From: Crossaster papposus
Taxonomy: Eukaryota > Echinodermata > Asteroidea > Velatida > Solasteridae
Direction of reading: 5' to 3'
NCBI GenBank assembly: GCA_037893245.1
Contig: JBAIAA010000120.1
Span: 992,001-1,056,000 of the forward strand
Length of the DNA stretch: 64,000 nt
In this document: positions 52,726 to 64,000 of the stretch, piece after piece
How positions within the stretch are numbered: position 1 is the stretch's first letter
Layout of the letters: every line of letters starts with the position of its first letter
The notes under the pieces: generated by a model
What the model saw: only the letters and a program-made list of their open reading frames with translations
The model's database searches: none
What the model was told of the DNA's origin: nothing
Made by a program: the position numbers and the translations under genes

Positions 52726-53568
52726 CTGTCAAAATATTTACCGAAAGAATTATCAGCGGAAATCTTTTACTCAAAATTTTCCTCAAATGGCACACGACGG
52801 TAATATCTGAATGGCAGTATCAAAAACTATATACATGTAGTTAAAATTGTTCATCACTATAAATTGAGCGAGTCGTTTCAAAGATTTAACTTTACTTCAC
52901 AACCACTTTAACAATTATGCACACCCTATGTACATGTATGTAACCATATCATTATCAAGTACAACCACGGCTTACAATTATGCACACCCTATACACACAC
53001 AAAACTCCATACAAAAAACTCCATGCACATTTCAGGGCCGACCATAATTTATACAGATTGTCTTGCAAGTCAAGTTCTAGGGCTTTATGTTTCCTTTAAG
53101 AAAAATAGAAAGTAAAAAAATAAAATAGCAAAAAAGTGAAAAATAAAAACAAAAATTGAGTAACCAAATTAAATTAAAAGTTATTTATTGTTAATACTAT
53201 AATAGCCAGATTCAAATTTGTGGACAATAAGTAGCATGAACGATTATTTCTGCCTTAAAAAACGTAAGTATGCTTCCCTATGGCGATATTAAATATCAAA
53301 CATTTAGTATTTGGTCCATTTTGATTATATTTATGCCAAATATTTTGACCGACGTGGGGGAAAATTACGGGTAAAGCGCCCTCTTCTCAGGCTGGCGCTT
53401 CACGATACCAAATCATGAGCACCTTCTCGGCAAGGCGCCCTCTCAAATCAAAACCCTATATTGAAGCAAATAACACATTATCTTTGGTTTTGCAACCATA
53501 TTATATTTTCGTACTTGCAGGTGAGTCCAAGTGGGACACAAAAAACACCATAAAAACAAGCACCTCGA
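52726..53568. repeat. Left copy of the ~0.8-kb repeat flanking the satellite
   Basis: It starts tgtcaaaatatttaccgaaa and ends accataaaaacaagcacctc. It matches 61263-62073 in the same orientation (for example ctgaatggcagtatcaaaaa, ctagggctttatgtttcctt, ttcccta-tggcgatattaa). Small differences are scattered through both copies. Confidence 0.9.
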
Positions 53569-56500
53569 ACAATTCACAACCAGAATCGTGAAAAGCTGCC
53601 GTACGTATATACACAAAACTCCAAACACAAATAGGTCCATAAATTTACCCACATTTACTTCCGCGTCAGTTTATTGAGCTTTATTTTCCCTTCGTACAAA
53701 ATCCACCAAAATAAGAAAAAAAAAAAAAAGTAAAGAAAAAAAACCATACGGAAGATTCGAACCCACAACCCTTGGACAAGGAGGCAGGTACACTGTCTAT
53801 CAGAGTACTGCACATCGTTAACTTAATCCAATGAACTCCGTCTGATATCTACACACTTCCAGATTCATTAAAAGCTGCCAATTGTACAACAATCTACAAC
53901 AATTTTTAAGTAATGCACACCGTATGCAACAATATACATGTACAACCGAACACAAAACTCCATACACATTTAGGGCCATAAATTCATTCACATTTACTTT
54001 CGCGTCAGTTTATTGGGCTTTATTTTCCCTTCGTACAAAATCCAACAAAACCACAAAGTTGAAAAAATAAAAAATACAAAAATATATATATATATAAAAA
54101 AAATACAGAGAATTCGAACCCACATCCTTCGAACCAGGAAGCTGGTACATTATCCATCAGAGTACCGTACCCCACATCGTTAACTTAATTCAATGAACTC
54201 CGTCTAATATACACACAGATTCATGAAAAGCTGCCGTATATACACAAAACTCTGTACACATTTAGGTCCATAAATTCATCCACATTTTACTTCCGCGTCA
54301 GTTTATTGGGCTTTATTTTCCCTTCGTACAAAATCCACCAAAATAAGAAAATAACAAAAAAGTAAAGAAAAAAAAACATACGGAAGATTCGAACCCACAA
54401 CCCTTGGACAAGGAGGCAGGTACACTGTCTATCAGAGTACTGAACATTGTTAACTTAATCCAATGAACTCCGTCTGATATCTACACACTTCCAGATTCAT
54501 TAAAAGCTGCCAATTGTACAACAATCTACAACAATTTTTAAGTAATGCACACCGTATGCAACAATATACAACCGAACACAAAACTCCATACACATTTAGG
54601 TCCATAAATTCATTCACATTTATTTTCGCGTCAGTTTATTGGGCTTTATTTTCCCTTCCTACAAAATCCAACAAAACCACAAAGTTGAAAAAATAAAAAA
54701 ATAAAAAAATATATATAAAAAAAAATACAGAGAATTCGAACCCACATCCTTCGAACCAGGAAGCTGGTACATTATCCATCAGAGTACCCCATATCGTTAA
54801 CTTAATTCAATGAACTCCGTCTAATATCTACACACAGATTAATGAAAAGCTGCCGTATATACACAAAACTCTGTACACATTTAGGTCCATAAATTCATCC
54901 ACATTTCCTTCCGCGTCAGTTTATTGGGCTTTATTTTCCCTTCGTACAAAATCCACCAAAATAAGAAAATAAAAAAAAAGTAAAGAAAAAAAAAACATAC
55001 GGAGGATTCGAACCCACAACCCTTGGACAAGGAGGCAGGTACACTATCCATCAGAGTACAGCACACCGTTAACTTAATCCAATGAACTCCCTCTGATATC
55101 TACTCACTTCCAGATTCAATAAAAGTTGCCGAATTGTAGAACAATTCACAACCAGAATCGTGAAAAGCTGCCGTATATACACAAAACTCCATACACAAAT
55201 AGGTTCATAAATTCACCCACATTTACTTCCGCGTCAGTTTATTGGGCTTTATTTTCCCTTCGTACAAAATCCACCAAAACCACAAAGTTGAAAAAATAAA
55301 AAAATAAAAATATATATATAACAAAAAATACCGAGAATTCGAACCCACATCCTTCGAACCAGGAAGCTGGTACATTATCCATCAGAGCACCCCATATCGT
55401 TAACTTAATTCAATGAACTCCGTCTAATATACACACAGATTCATGAAAAGCTGCCGTATATACACAAAACTCTGTACACATTTAGGTCCATAAATTCATC
55501 CACATTTTACTTCCGCGTCAGTTTATTGGGCTTTATTTTCCCTTCGTACAAAATCCACCAAAATAAGAAAAAAAAAAAAAAGTAAAGAAAAAAACCATAC
55601 GGAAGATTCGAACCCACAACCCTTGGACAAGGAGGCAGGTACACTGTCTATCAGAGTACTGCACATCGTTAACTTAATCCAATGAACTCCGTCTGATATC
55701 TACACACTTCCAGATTCATTAAAAGCTGCCAATTGTACAACAATCTACAACAATTTTTAAGTAATGCACACCGTATGCAACAATATACATGTACAACCGA
55801 ACACAAAACTCCATACACATTTAGGGCCATAAATTCATTCACATTTACTTTCGCGTCAGTTTATTGGGCTTTATTTTCCCTTCGTACAAAATCCAACAAA
55901 ACCACAAAGTTGAAAAAATAAAAAATAAAAAAATATATATATATATAAAAAAAATACAGAGAATTCGAACCCACATCCTTCGAACCAGGAAGCTGGTACA
56001 TTATCCATCAGAGTACCCCACATCGTTAACTTAATTCAATGAACTCCGTCTAATATACACACAGATTCATGAAAAGCTGCCGTATATACACAAAACTCTG
56101 TACACATTTAGGTCCATAAATTCATCCACATTTTACTTCCGCGTCAGTTTATTGGGCTTTATTTTCCCTTCGTACAAAATCCACCAAAATAAGAAAATAA
56201 CAAAAAAGTAAAGAAAAAAAAACATACGGAAGATTCGAACCCACAACCCTTGGACAAGGAGGCAGGTACACTGTCTATCAGAGTACTGAACATTGTTAAC
56301 TTAATCCAATGAACTCCGTCTGATATCTACACACTTCCAGATTCATTAAAAGCTGCCAATTGTACAACAATCTACAACAATTTTTAAGTAATGCACACCG
56401 TATGCAACAATATACAACCGAACACAAAACTCCATACACATTTAGGTCCATAAATTCATTCACATTTATTTTCGCGTCAGTTTATTGGGCTTTATTTTCC

Positions 56501-59500
56501 CTTCCTACAAAATCCAACAAAACCACAAAGTTGAAAAAATAAAAAAATAAAAAAATATATATAAAAAAAAATACAGAGAATTCGAACCCACATCCTTCGA
56601 ACCAGGAAGCTGGTACATTATCCATCAGAGTACCCCATATCGTTAACTTAATTCAATGAACTCCGTCTAATATCTACACACAGATTAATGAAAAGCTGCC
56701 GTATATACACAAAACTCTGTACACATTTAGGTCCATAAATTCATCCACATTTCCTTCCGCGTCAGTTTATTGGGCTTTATTTTCCCTTCGTACAAAATCC
56801 ACCAAAATAAGAAAATAAAAAAAAAGTAAAGAAAAAAAAAACATACGGAGGATTCGAACCCACAACCCTTGGACAAGGAGGCAGGTACACTATCCATCAG
56901 AGTACAGCACACCGTTAACTTAATCCAATGAACTCCCTCTGATATCTACTCACTTCCAGATTCAATAAAAGTTGCCGAATTGTAGAACAATTCACAACCA
57001 GAATCGTGAAAAGCTGCCGTATATACACAAAACTCCATACACAAATAGGTTCATAAATTCACCCACATTTACTTCCGCGTCAGTTTATTGGGCTTTATTT
57101 TCCCTTCGTACAAAATCCACCAAAACCACAAAGTTGAAAAAATAAAAAAATAAAAATATATATATAACAAAAAATACAGAGAATTCGAACCCACATCCTT
57201 CGAACCAGGAAGCTGGTACATTATCCATCAGAGCACCCCATATCGTTAACCTAATTCAATGAACTCCGTCTAATATACACACAGATTCATGAAAAGCTGC
57301 CGTATATACACAAAACTCTGTACACATTTAGGTCCATAAATTCATCCACATTTTACTTCCGCGTCAGTTTATTGGGCTTTATTTTCCCTTCGTACAAAAT
57401 CCACCAAAATAAGAAAATAACAAAAAAGTAAAGAAAAAAAAACATACGGAAGATTCGAACCCACAACCCTTGGACAAGGAGGCAGGTACACTTTCTATCA
57501 GAGTACTGAACATTGTTAACTTAATCCAATGAACTCCGTCTGATATCTACACACTTCCAGATTCATTAAAAGCTGCCAATTGTACAACAATCTACAACAA
57601 TTTTTAAGTAATGCACACCGTATGCAACAATATACAACCGAACACAAAACTCCATACACATTTAGGTCCATAAATTCATTCACATTTACTTTCGCGTCAG
57701 TTTATTGGGCTTTATTTTCCCTTCGTACAAAATCAAACAAAACCACAAAGTTGAAAAAAGAAAGAAAAAAATATATATATATAAAAAAAAATACAGAGAA
57801 TTCGAACCAACATCCTTCGAACCAGGAAGCTGGTACATTATCCATCAGAGTACCCCATATCGTTAACTTAATTCAATGAACTCCGTCTAATATACACACA
57901 GATTCATGAAAAGCTGCCGTATATACACAAAACTCTGTACACATTTAGGTCCATAAATTCATCCACATTTTACTTCCGCGTCAGTTTATTGGGCTTTATT
58001 TTCCCTTCGTACAAAATCCACCAAAATAAGAAAAGAAAAAAAAAGTAAAGAAAAAAAACCATACGGAAGATTCGAACCCACAACCCTTGGACAAGGAGGC
58101 AGGTACACTGTCTATCAGAGTACTGCACACCGTTAACTTAATCCAATGAACTCCGTCTGATATCTACACACTTCCAGATTTATTAAAAGCTGCCAATTGT
58201 ACAACAATCTACAACAATTTTTAAGTAATGCACACCGTATGCAACAATATACAACCGAACACAAAAATCCATACACATTTAGGGCCATCAATTCATTCAC
58301 ATTTACTTTCGCGTCAGTTTATTGGGCTTTATTTTTCCTTCGTACAAAATCCAACAAAACCACAAAGTTGAAAAAAAATTAAAAAAATATATATATATAT
58401 AAAAACAAAAAAAAGAGAATTCGAAGCCACATCCTTCGAACCAGGAAGCTGGTACATTATCCATCAGAGTACCCCATATCGTTAACTTAATTCAATGAAC
58501 TCCGTCTAATATCTACACACAGATTCATGAAAAGCTGCCGTATATACACATTTCTCTGTACACATTTAGGTCCATAAATTCATCCACATTTTACTTCCGC
58601 GTCAGTTTATTGGGCTTTATTTTCCCTTCGTACAAAATCCACCAAAATAAGAAAAGAAAAAAAAAGTAAAGAAAAAAAACCATACGGAAGATTCGAACCC
58701 ACAACCCTTGGACAAGGAGGCATGTACACTGTCTATGAGAGTACTGCACATCGTTAACTTAATCCAATGAACTCCGTCTGATATCTACACACTTCCAGAT
58801 TCATTAAAAGCTGCCAATTGTACAACAATCTACAACAATTTGTAAGTAATGCACACCGTATGCAACAATATACAACCGAACACAAAACTCCATACACATT
58901 TAGGTCCATAAATTCATTCACATTTACTTTCGCGTCAGTTTATTGGGCTTTATTTTCCCTTCGTACAAAATCCAACAAAACCACAAAGTTGAAAAAATAA
59001 AAAATACAAAAATATATATATATATAAAAAAAATACAGAGAATTCGAACCCACATCCTTCGAACCAGGAAGCTGGTACATTATCCATCAGAGTACCCCAC
59101 ATCGTTAACTTAATTCAATGAACTCCGTCTAATATACACACAGATTCATGAAAAGCTGCCGTATATACACAAAACTCTGTACACATTTAGGTCCATAAAT
59201 TCATCCACATTTTACTTCCGCGTCAGTTTATTGGGCTTTATTTTCCCTTCGTACAAAATCCACCAAAATAAGAAAATAACAAAAAAGTAAAGAAAAAAAA
59301 ACATACGGAAGATTCGAACCCACAACCCTTGGACAAGGAGGCAGGTACACTGTCTATCAGAGTACTGAACATTGTTAACTTAATCCAATGAACTCCGTCT
59401 GATATCTACACACTTCCAGATTCATTAAAAGCTGCCAATTGTACAACAATCTACAACAATTTTTAAGTAATGCACACCGTATGCAACAATATACAACCGA

Positions 59501-61262
59501 ACACAAAACTCCATACACATTTAGGTCCATAAATTCATTCACATTTATTTTCGCGTCAGTTTATTGGGCTTTATTTTCCCTTCCTACAAAATCCAACAAA
59601 ACCACAAAGTTGAAAAAATAAAAAAATAAAAAAATATATATAAAAAAAAATACAGAGAATTCGAACCCACATCCTTCGAACCAGGAAGCTGGTACATTAT
59701 CCATCAGAGTACCCCATATCGTTAACTTAATTCAATGAACTCCGTCTAATATCTACACACAGATTAATGAAAAGCTGCCGTATATACACAAAACTCTGTA
59801 CACATTTAGGTCCATAAATTCATCCACATTTCCTTCCGCGTCAGTTTATTGGGCTTTATTTTCCCTTCGTACAAAATCCACCAAAATAAGAAAATAAAAA
59901 AAAAGTAAAGAAAAAAAAACATACGGAGGATTCGAACCCACAACCCTTGGACAAGGAGGCAGGTACACTATCCATCAGAGTACAGCACACCGTTAACTTA
60001 ATCCAATGAACTCCCTCTGATATCTACTCACTTCCAGATTCAATAAAAGTTGCCGAATTGTAGAACAATTCACAACCAGAATCGTGAAAAGCTGCCGTAT
60101 ATACACAAAACTCCATACACAAATAGGTTCATAAATTCACCCACATTTACTTCCGCGTCAGTTTATTGGGCTTTATTTTCCCTTCGTACAAAATCCACCA
60201 AAACCACAAAGTTGAAAAAATAAAAAAATAAAAATATATATATAACAAAAAATACCGAGAATTCGAACCAACATCCTTCGAACCAGGAAGCTGGTACATT
60301 ATCCATCAGAGCACCCCATATCGTTAACTTAATTCAATGAACTCCGTCTAATATACACACAGATTCATGAAAAGCTGCCGTATATACACAAAACTCTGTA
60401 CACATTTAGGTCCATAAATTCATCCACATTTTACTTCCGCGTCAGTTTATTGGGCTTTATTTTCCCTTCGTACAAAATCCACCAAAATAAGAAAATAACA
60501 AAAAAGTAAAGAAAAAAAAACATACGGAAGATTCGAACCCACAACCCTTGGACAAGGAGGCAGGTACACTGTCTATCAGAGTACTGAACATTGTTAACTT
60601 AATCCAATGAACTCCGTCTGATATCTACACACTTCCAGATTCATTAAAAGCTGCCAATTGTACAACAATCTACAACAATTTTTAAGTAATGCACACCGTA
60701 TGCAACAATATACAACCGAACACAAAACTCCATACACATTTAGGTCCATAAATTCATTCACATTTACTTTCGCGTCAGTTTATTGGGCTTTATTTTCTCT
60801 TCGTACAAAATCCAACAAAACCACAAAGTTGAAAAAAGAAAAATAAATTAATATATATATAAAAAAAAAAATACAGAGAATTCGAACCCACATCCTTCGA
60901 ACCAGGAAGCTGGTACATTATCCATCAGAGTACCCCATATCGTTAACTTAATTCAATGAACTCCGTCTAATATCTACACACAGATTCATGAAAAGCTGCC
61001 GTATATACACAAAACTCTGTACACATTTAGGTCCATAAATTCATCCACATTTTACTTCCGCGTCAGTTTATTGGGCTTTATTTTCCCTTCGTACAAAATC
61101 CACCGAAATAAGAAAATTAAAAAAAAGTAAAGAAAAAAATACATATGGAAGATTCGAACCCACAACCCTTGAACAAGGAGGCAGGTACACTGTCTATCAG
61201 AGTACTGCACATCGTTAACTTAATCCAATTAACTCCGTCTGATATCTACACACTTCCAGATT
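53569..61262. repeat. 7.7-kb satellite: ~615-bp dimeric unit with tRNA-like modules, in a ~1.85-kb higher-order repeat
   Basis: The word gggctttattttcccttcgt and related text recur every ~270-350 bp. Two related monomers alternate and make a ~615-bp unit, about 12 units in all. The landmark taatgcacaccgtatgcaac falls near 53912, 54544, 55763, 56390, 57610, 58227, 58848, 59469 and 60688; every third unit in most of the array replaces it with gaattgtagaacaattcac. This yields A-B-C triplets of ~1,845 bp. On the minus strand each monomer ends in a tRNA-like segment: a ctctgatggatag-type D arm, then gtgggttcgaatcctccg-type B box. Short frames beginning MYNNLQQF are repeat artefacts. Confidence 0.92.
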
Positions 61263-62073
61263 CTGTCAAAATATTTACCGAAATAATTATCGGCGGAATT
61301 TTTTTACTCGAAATTTTTCTCAAATGGCACACGGCAGCAGTATCTGAATGGCAGTATCAAAAACTAGACACATGTAGTTGAAATTGTTTATCACCATAAA
61401 TTGAGCGAGTCGTTAGTTTCAAAGCTTTAACTTTACTTCACAACCACTTTAACAATAATGCACACCCTATGTACATGTATGTAACCATATCATTATCAAG
61501 TACAACCACGGCTTACAATTATGCACACCCTATGCACACACAAAACTCCATACAAAAAACTCCATACACATTTCAAGGCCGACCATAATTTATACAGATT
61601 GTCTTGCAAGTCAAGTTCTAGGGCTTTATGTTTCCTTTAAGAAAAATAGAAAGTAAAAAAATAAAATAGCAAAAAAGTGAAAAATAAAAACAAAAATTGA
61701 GTAACCAAATTAAATTAAAAGTTATTTATTGTTAATACTATAATAGCTAGAGTCAAATTTGTGGACACTAACTAGCATAAATGATTATTTCTGCCTACAA
61801 AAACGTAAGTATGCTTCCCTATGGCGATATTAAATATCAAACATTTAGTATTGGGTCCATTTTGATTATATTTATGCCAAAGATTTTGACAGACGTGGGG
61901 GGAAATTATGGGTAAAGCGCCCTCTTCTGACTCTTCACGATACTAAATCATGAGCACCTTATCCGCAGGGCGCCCTCTCAAATCAAAATTCTCTATTGAA
62001 GCAAATAATATTTCCGTACGTGCAGTCGAGTCCCAGTGAGACACAAAAAAACACCATAAAAACAAGCACCTCT
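61263..62073. repeat. Right copy of the ~0.8-kb repeat flanking the satellite
   Basis: A direct repeat of 52726-53568, starting tgtcaaaatatttaccgaaa-like text and ending caccataaaaacaagcacct. It leads directly into a second copy of the right arm of the 51.4-52.5 kb element. Confidence 0.9.
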
Positions 62074-62397
62074 ACACCTCTCCCCCACCCCTACATTGTT
62101 ACCACATCAAATATTTAAGGCTGAATTAACTAACTGGGTTTAAATTTTGAGGTTAATAAGAGTTTGTTTTTATCCTATTATTTTGTGTTTAAATGTAACT
62201 TATGGTATTTTTTCCTTTAACAATTCCTCCCCCCCCCCCACCCCTCTGAAAAGAACCCCCCTTTTTGGAAGGTGCGTTCATGACTTGGGATTTTTACCCG
62301 AGATATTCTTATTCTTCATGAAATTCTGGTCTAGAAAAATCACATGAGATAAATTCCCCTTCCCGGTGATACCTAGCTCATTTACAGCCTGGTCTAT
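62074..62397. mobile_element. Second copy of the right arm of the TIR element
   Basis: ccccacccctacattgttac, tctagaaaaatcacatgaga and tttacagcctggtctat match 52180-52493 in the same orientation. The satellite with its flanking repeats therefore sits between two copies of this arm. Confidence 0.85.
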
Positions 62398-63194
62398 TAC
62401 CTTGTAGGCGTGGCAGTTCGCTCTACCCACCCCCATACATATTTATGTGATGGAAACGCATAGCATTCTGGGTAGAGTTCACACAAAACCTATCCATTCA
62501 GATCTCAAAGCTGGTTCCAAACATCCCGTGAAATTTATCCTTCTAGATTGATGTAATTTCGAGAAAAAAAAAATCGTAGGCGACTTAATACGATCGATCG
62601 TCCATCGACTGATTTTTGGATTGAAGAGTTATAACATTAAAAGCGACATTGTGTGATGCGGTGTAAAGGTTGTTTTGTTCACTGTTTAAATGTTGACAGA
62701 TCAGGTTTTAAGGAGTCTTCTGTGGATATTGAGAGGTGCGGGAAACGAACAAAATAATATATGGTGTACCTTTATTATCAAACAGTTTCGCATTACGTTA
62801 GGGAGTTATTACCACTCATACTATAACCATAGAGAAAGGAGTGCTATTACTAATACTAGCGAAATAATATCTTGCACAAAATCAAATTTACAATTTTTTT
62901 TTATTCATTCACATTTTAAATAACATACAGATGTGATCATAATGAGAATATTGTTTGACTGAAAAAGTACTACGTTAACAGGTGCCATTTTAACGCCAGT
63001 CACTATGCAAAAATATACATCAAATGTTTTCGAGCGTTTTGTTTCCAAGTAGCAATGACATATTTTTTTGTTTAGATAGACCGATCTCTATGATTGCCTA
63101 AATTCAATTTTAGCGGCTGTGCGGTTAATTTTTATAATACAATTTCTGAATTAAAAGCGAAAAATATACAACAGTTAAACTATATGTATAGTGT
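62398..63194. other. Intergenic, no gene seen
   Basis: No coding feature is supported. The 62450-62480 words (ggaaacgcatagcattctgg) recall the repeats at 3.27 kb and 21.36 kb. Confidence 0.5.
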
Positions 63195-63492
63195 ACCGGC
63201 GGGTAGCGATAATTTTATCTGCAGGTAGGTTGGTACATAGTGTACATTTATTAGCCAATCAGAACACAGATGGTGTTGACGTCATCGATGATGTTAGAAT
63301 TGTCTGGGCCCGGGTCTGACTAGGGTTAGGGGATAGGGGTTATAGGGCATAGAGAAAGGAATTTTCTCTATGGTTAGGGTTAGGGTTAATTTGTCCCAGA
63401 CAACTCTAACATCATCGATGACGTCAACATCATCCGTGTTCTGATTGGCTAATGTACCAACCTACCTGCAGAAAATATTATCGCCGGCGGGT
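63195..63492. mobile_element. Long inverted-repeat element, ~120-bp arms
   Basis: taccggcgggtagcgataat on the left pairs with attatcgccggcgggta on the right. Both arms contain ctgcaggtaggttggtac, ttagccaatcag and gacgtcatcgatgatg or their inverse. The loop carries ggttaggg-type words. There is no ORF, so it is a MITE-like palindrome. Confidence 0.85.
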
Positions 63493-63538
63493 ATGCCTGA
63501 AACTGTGCAACTTGTTCAGATGTGCAGGGTGGAATCAC

Positions 63539-63625
63539 TGCATCACTGAGAAATTCCTCACTGGCAGAGATGGACACGAATGTGACCCACCACCACAAAA
63601 CCAGGCTAAAGTCGAAGTTTTTCAT
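63539..63625 (-). CDS. Possible first exon with a signal peptide (speculative)
   Basis: On minus, ATG at 63625 opens MKNFDFSLVLWWWVTFVSIS, a Lys-Asn-type start, a hydrophobic core and small residues. A GCCA/GTGAGG donor-like site follows about 20 codons in, where a signal-peptide exon often ends. No downstream exon was found, and the frame runs into the palindromic element. It may be chance. Confidence 0.15.
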
Positions 63626-64000
63626 ATGAGAGATTTTGATAACCATTGGATTGCTAGCGTTTTAAGCTTTAAAATGATACATCACATGCACCAGTACCGC
63701 TATGGAATGAAAAGTAACGACGCTTCAAAAAAGTGACCTTTTGTTGCCGTTCGCGGCAACAAGTTTGCTCAATTTGAGTAATGGCAACGGCAATAAAAAT
63801 CAGGAGAAGGCCGATATTATCACTTTCGGGGATTCTAAAAAGGTTTAAACATGAACAGCCTATAAATTAGAGTTTTAACTAACGATTTATGAAGGAAACA
63901 AATCGACCGGCAACACATTTTGTGTGTGTACATTGCTATATCTCGAAATGGCATTTGCCGACTTCCGCCTGGTTTTGGCCTGGTGGGTCACAAATGTTTA

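Noticed and set aside
53882..60846. Repeated ~60-aa frames beginning MYNNLQQF
   Set aside because: They recur with the satellite unit, start at non-ATG codons, and run into AT-rich spacers. The similarity is that of the DNA repeat, with no sign of protein-level constraint.

Overview
The window is a metazoan nuclear genome segment. It is AT-rich, has spliced genes with GT-AG introns, and carries many short repeats. Gene content and protein similarity suggest a marine invertebrate deuterostome, most likely an echinoderm. That placement is inference; no marker in the window settles the species. It is not bacterial or organellar: there are no operons, and the coding exons are small islands in repeat-rich introns.

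Layout. (1) 3.4-5.3 kb, minus: ECHDC1-like ethylmalonyl-CoA decarboxylase, two coding exons, 330 aa. (2) 8.7-12.9 kb, plus: RPA2, the 32-kDa subunit of replication protein A, eight coding exons, 285 aa, including a 19-nt first coding exon. (3) 16.3-38.9 kb, minus: ACSS2-type acetyl-CoA synthetase, sixteen coding exons that join in phase to 697 aa. (4) Inside ACSS2 intron 5 sit two intronless rhodopsin-type GPCR genes, tail to tail (27.9-29.0 kb plus, 29.8-30.8 kb minus). (5) 49.0-50.0 kb, minus: intronless class II PAQR / membrane progestin receptor, 331 aa. The rest has no gene I can support.

Repeats fill the non-coding space. At least four short non-autonomous transposon families recur. Family A (~350-390 bp) and family B (~205-250 bp) both end in TTAA and twice abut each other through one shared TTAA. 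Family C (~240 bp) and family D (~440 bp) have terminal inverted repeats. Three SINE-like elements, several tRNA-like fragments and five long hairpins are also present. ACSS2 carries three intronic minisatellites (20, 26 and ~32 bp units), and each starts at or within about 40 bp of a 5' splice site; one appears to be built from the exon 12 donor itself. From 51.4 to 62.4 kb a palindromic terminal-inverted-repeat element and a second copy of its right arm bracket a 7.7-kb satellite. The satellite's ~615-bp unit holds two tRNA-like (B-box) modules and is arranged in a three-unit higher-order repeat.

The genes do not form one pathway. ECHDC1 and ACSS2 both handle short-chain acyl-CoA metabolism, RPA2 serves DNA replication and repair, and the GPCRs and PAQR are membrane receptors. 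Exon limits were set by reading splice sites and requiring phase and family similarity; UTRs, promoters and polyA sites are only suggested.
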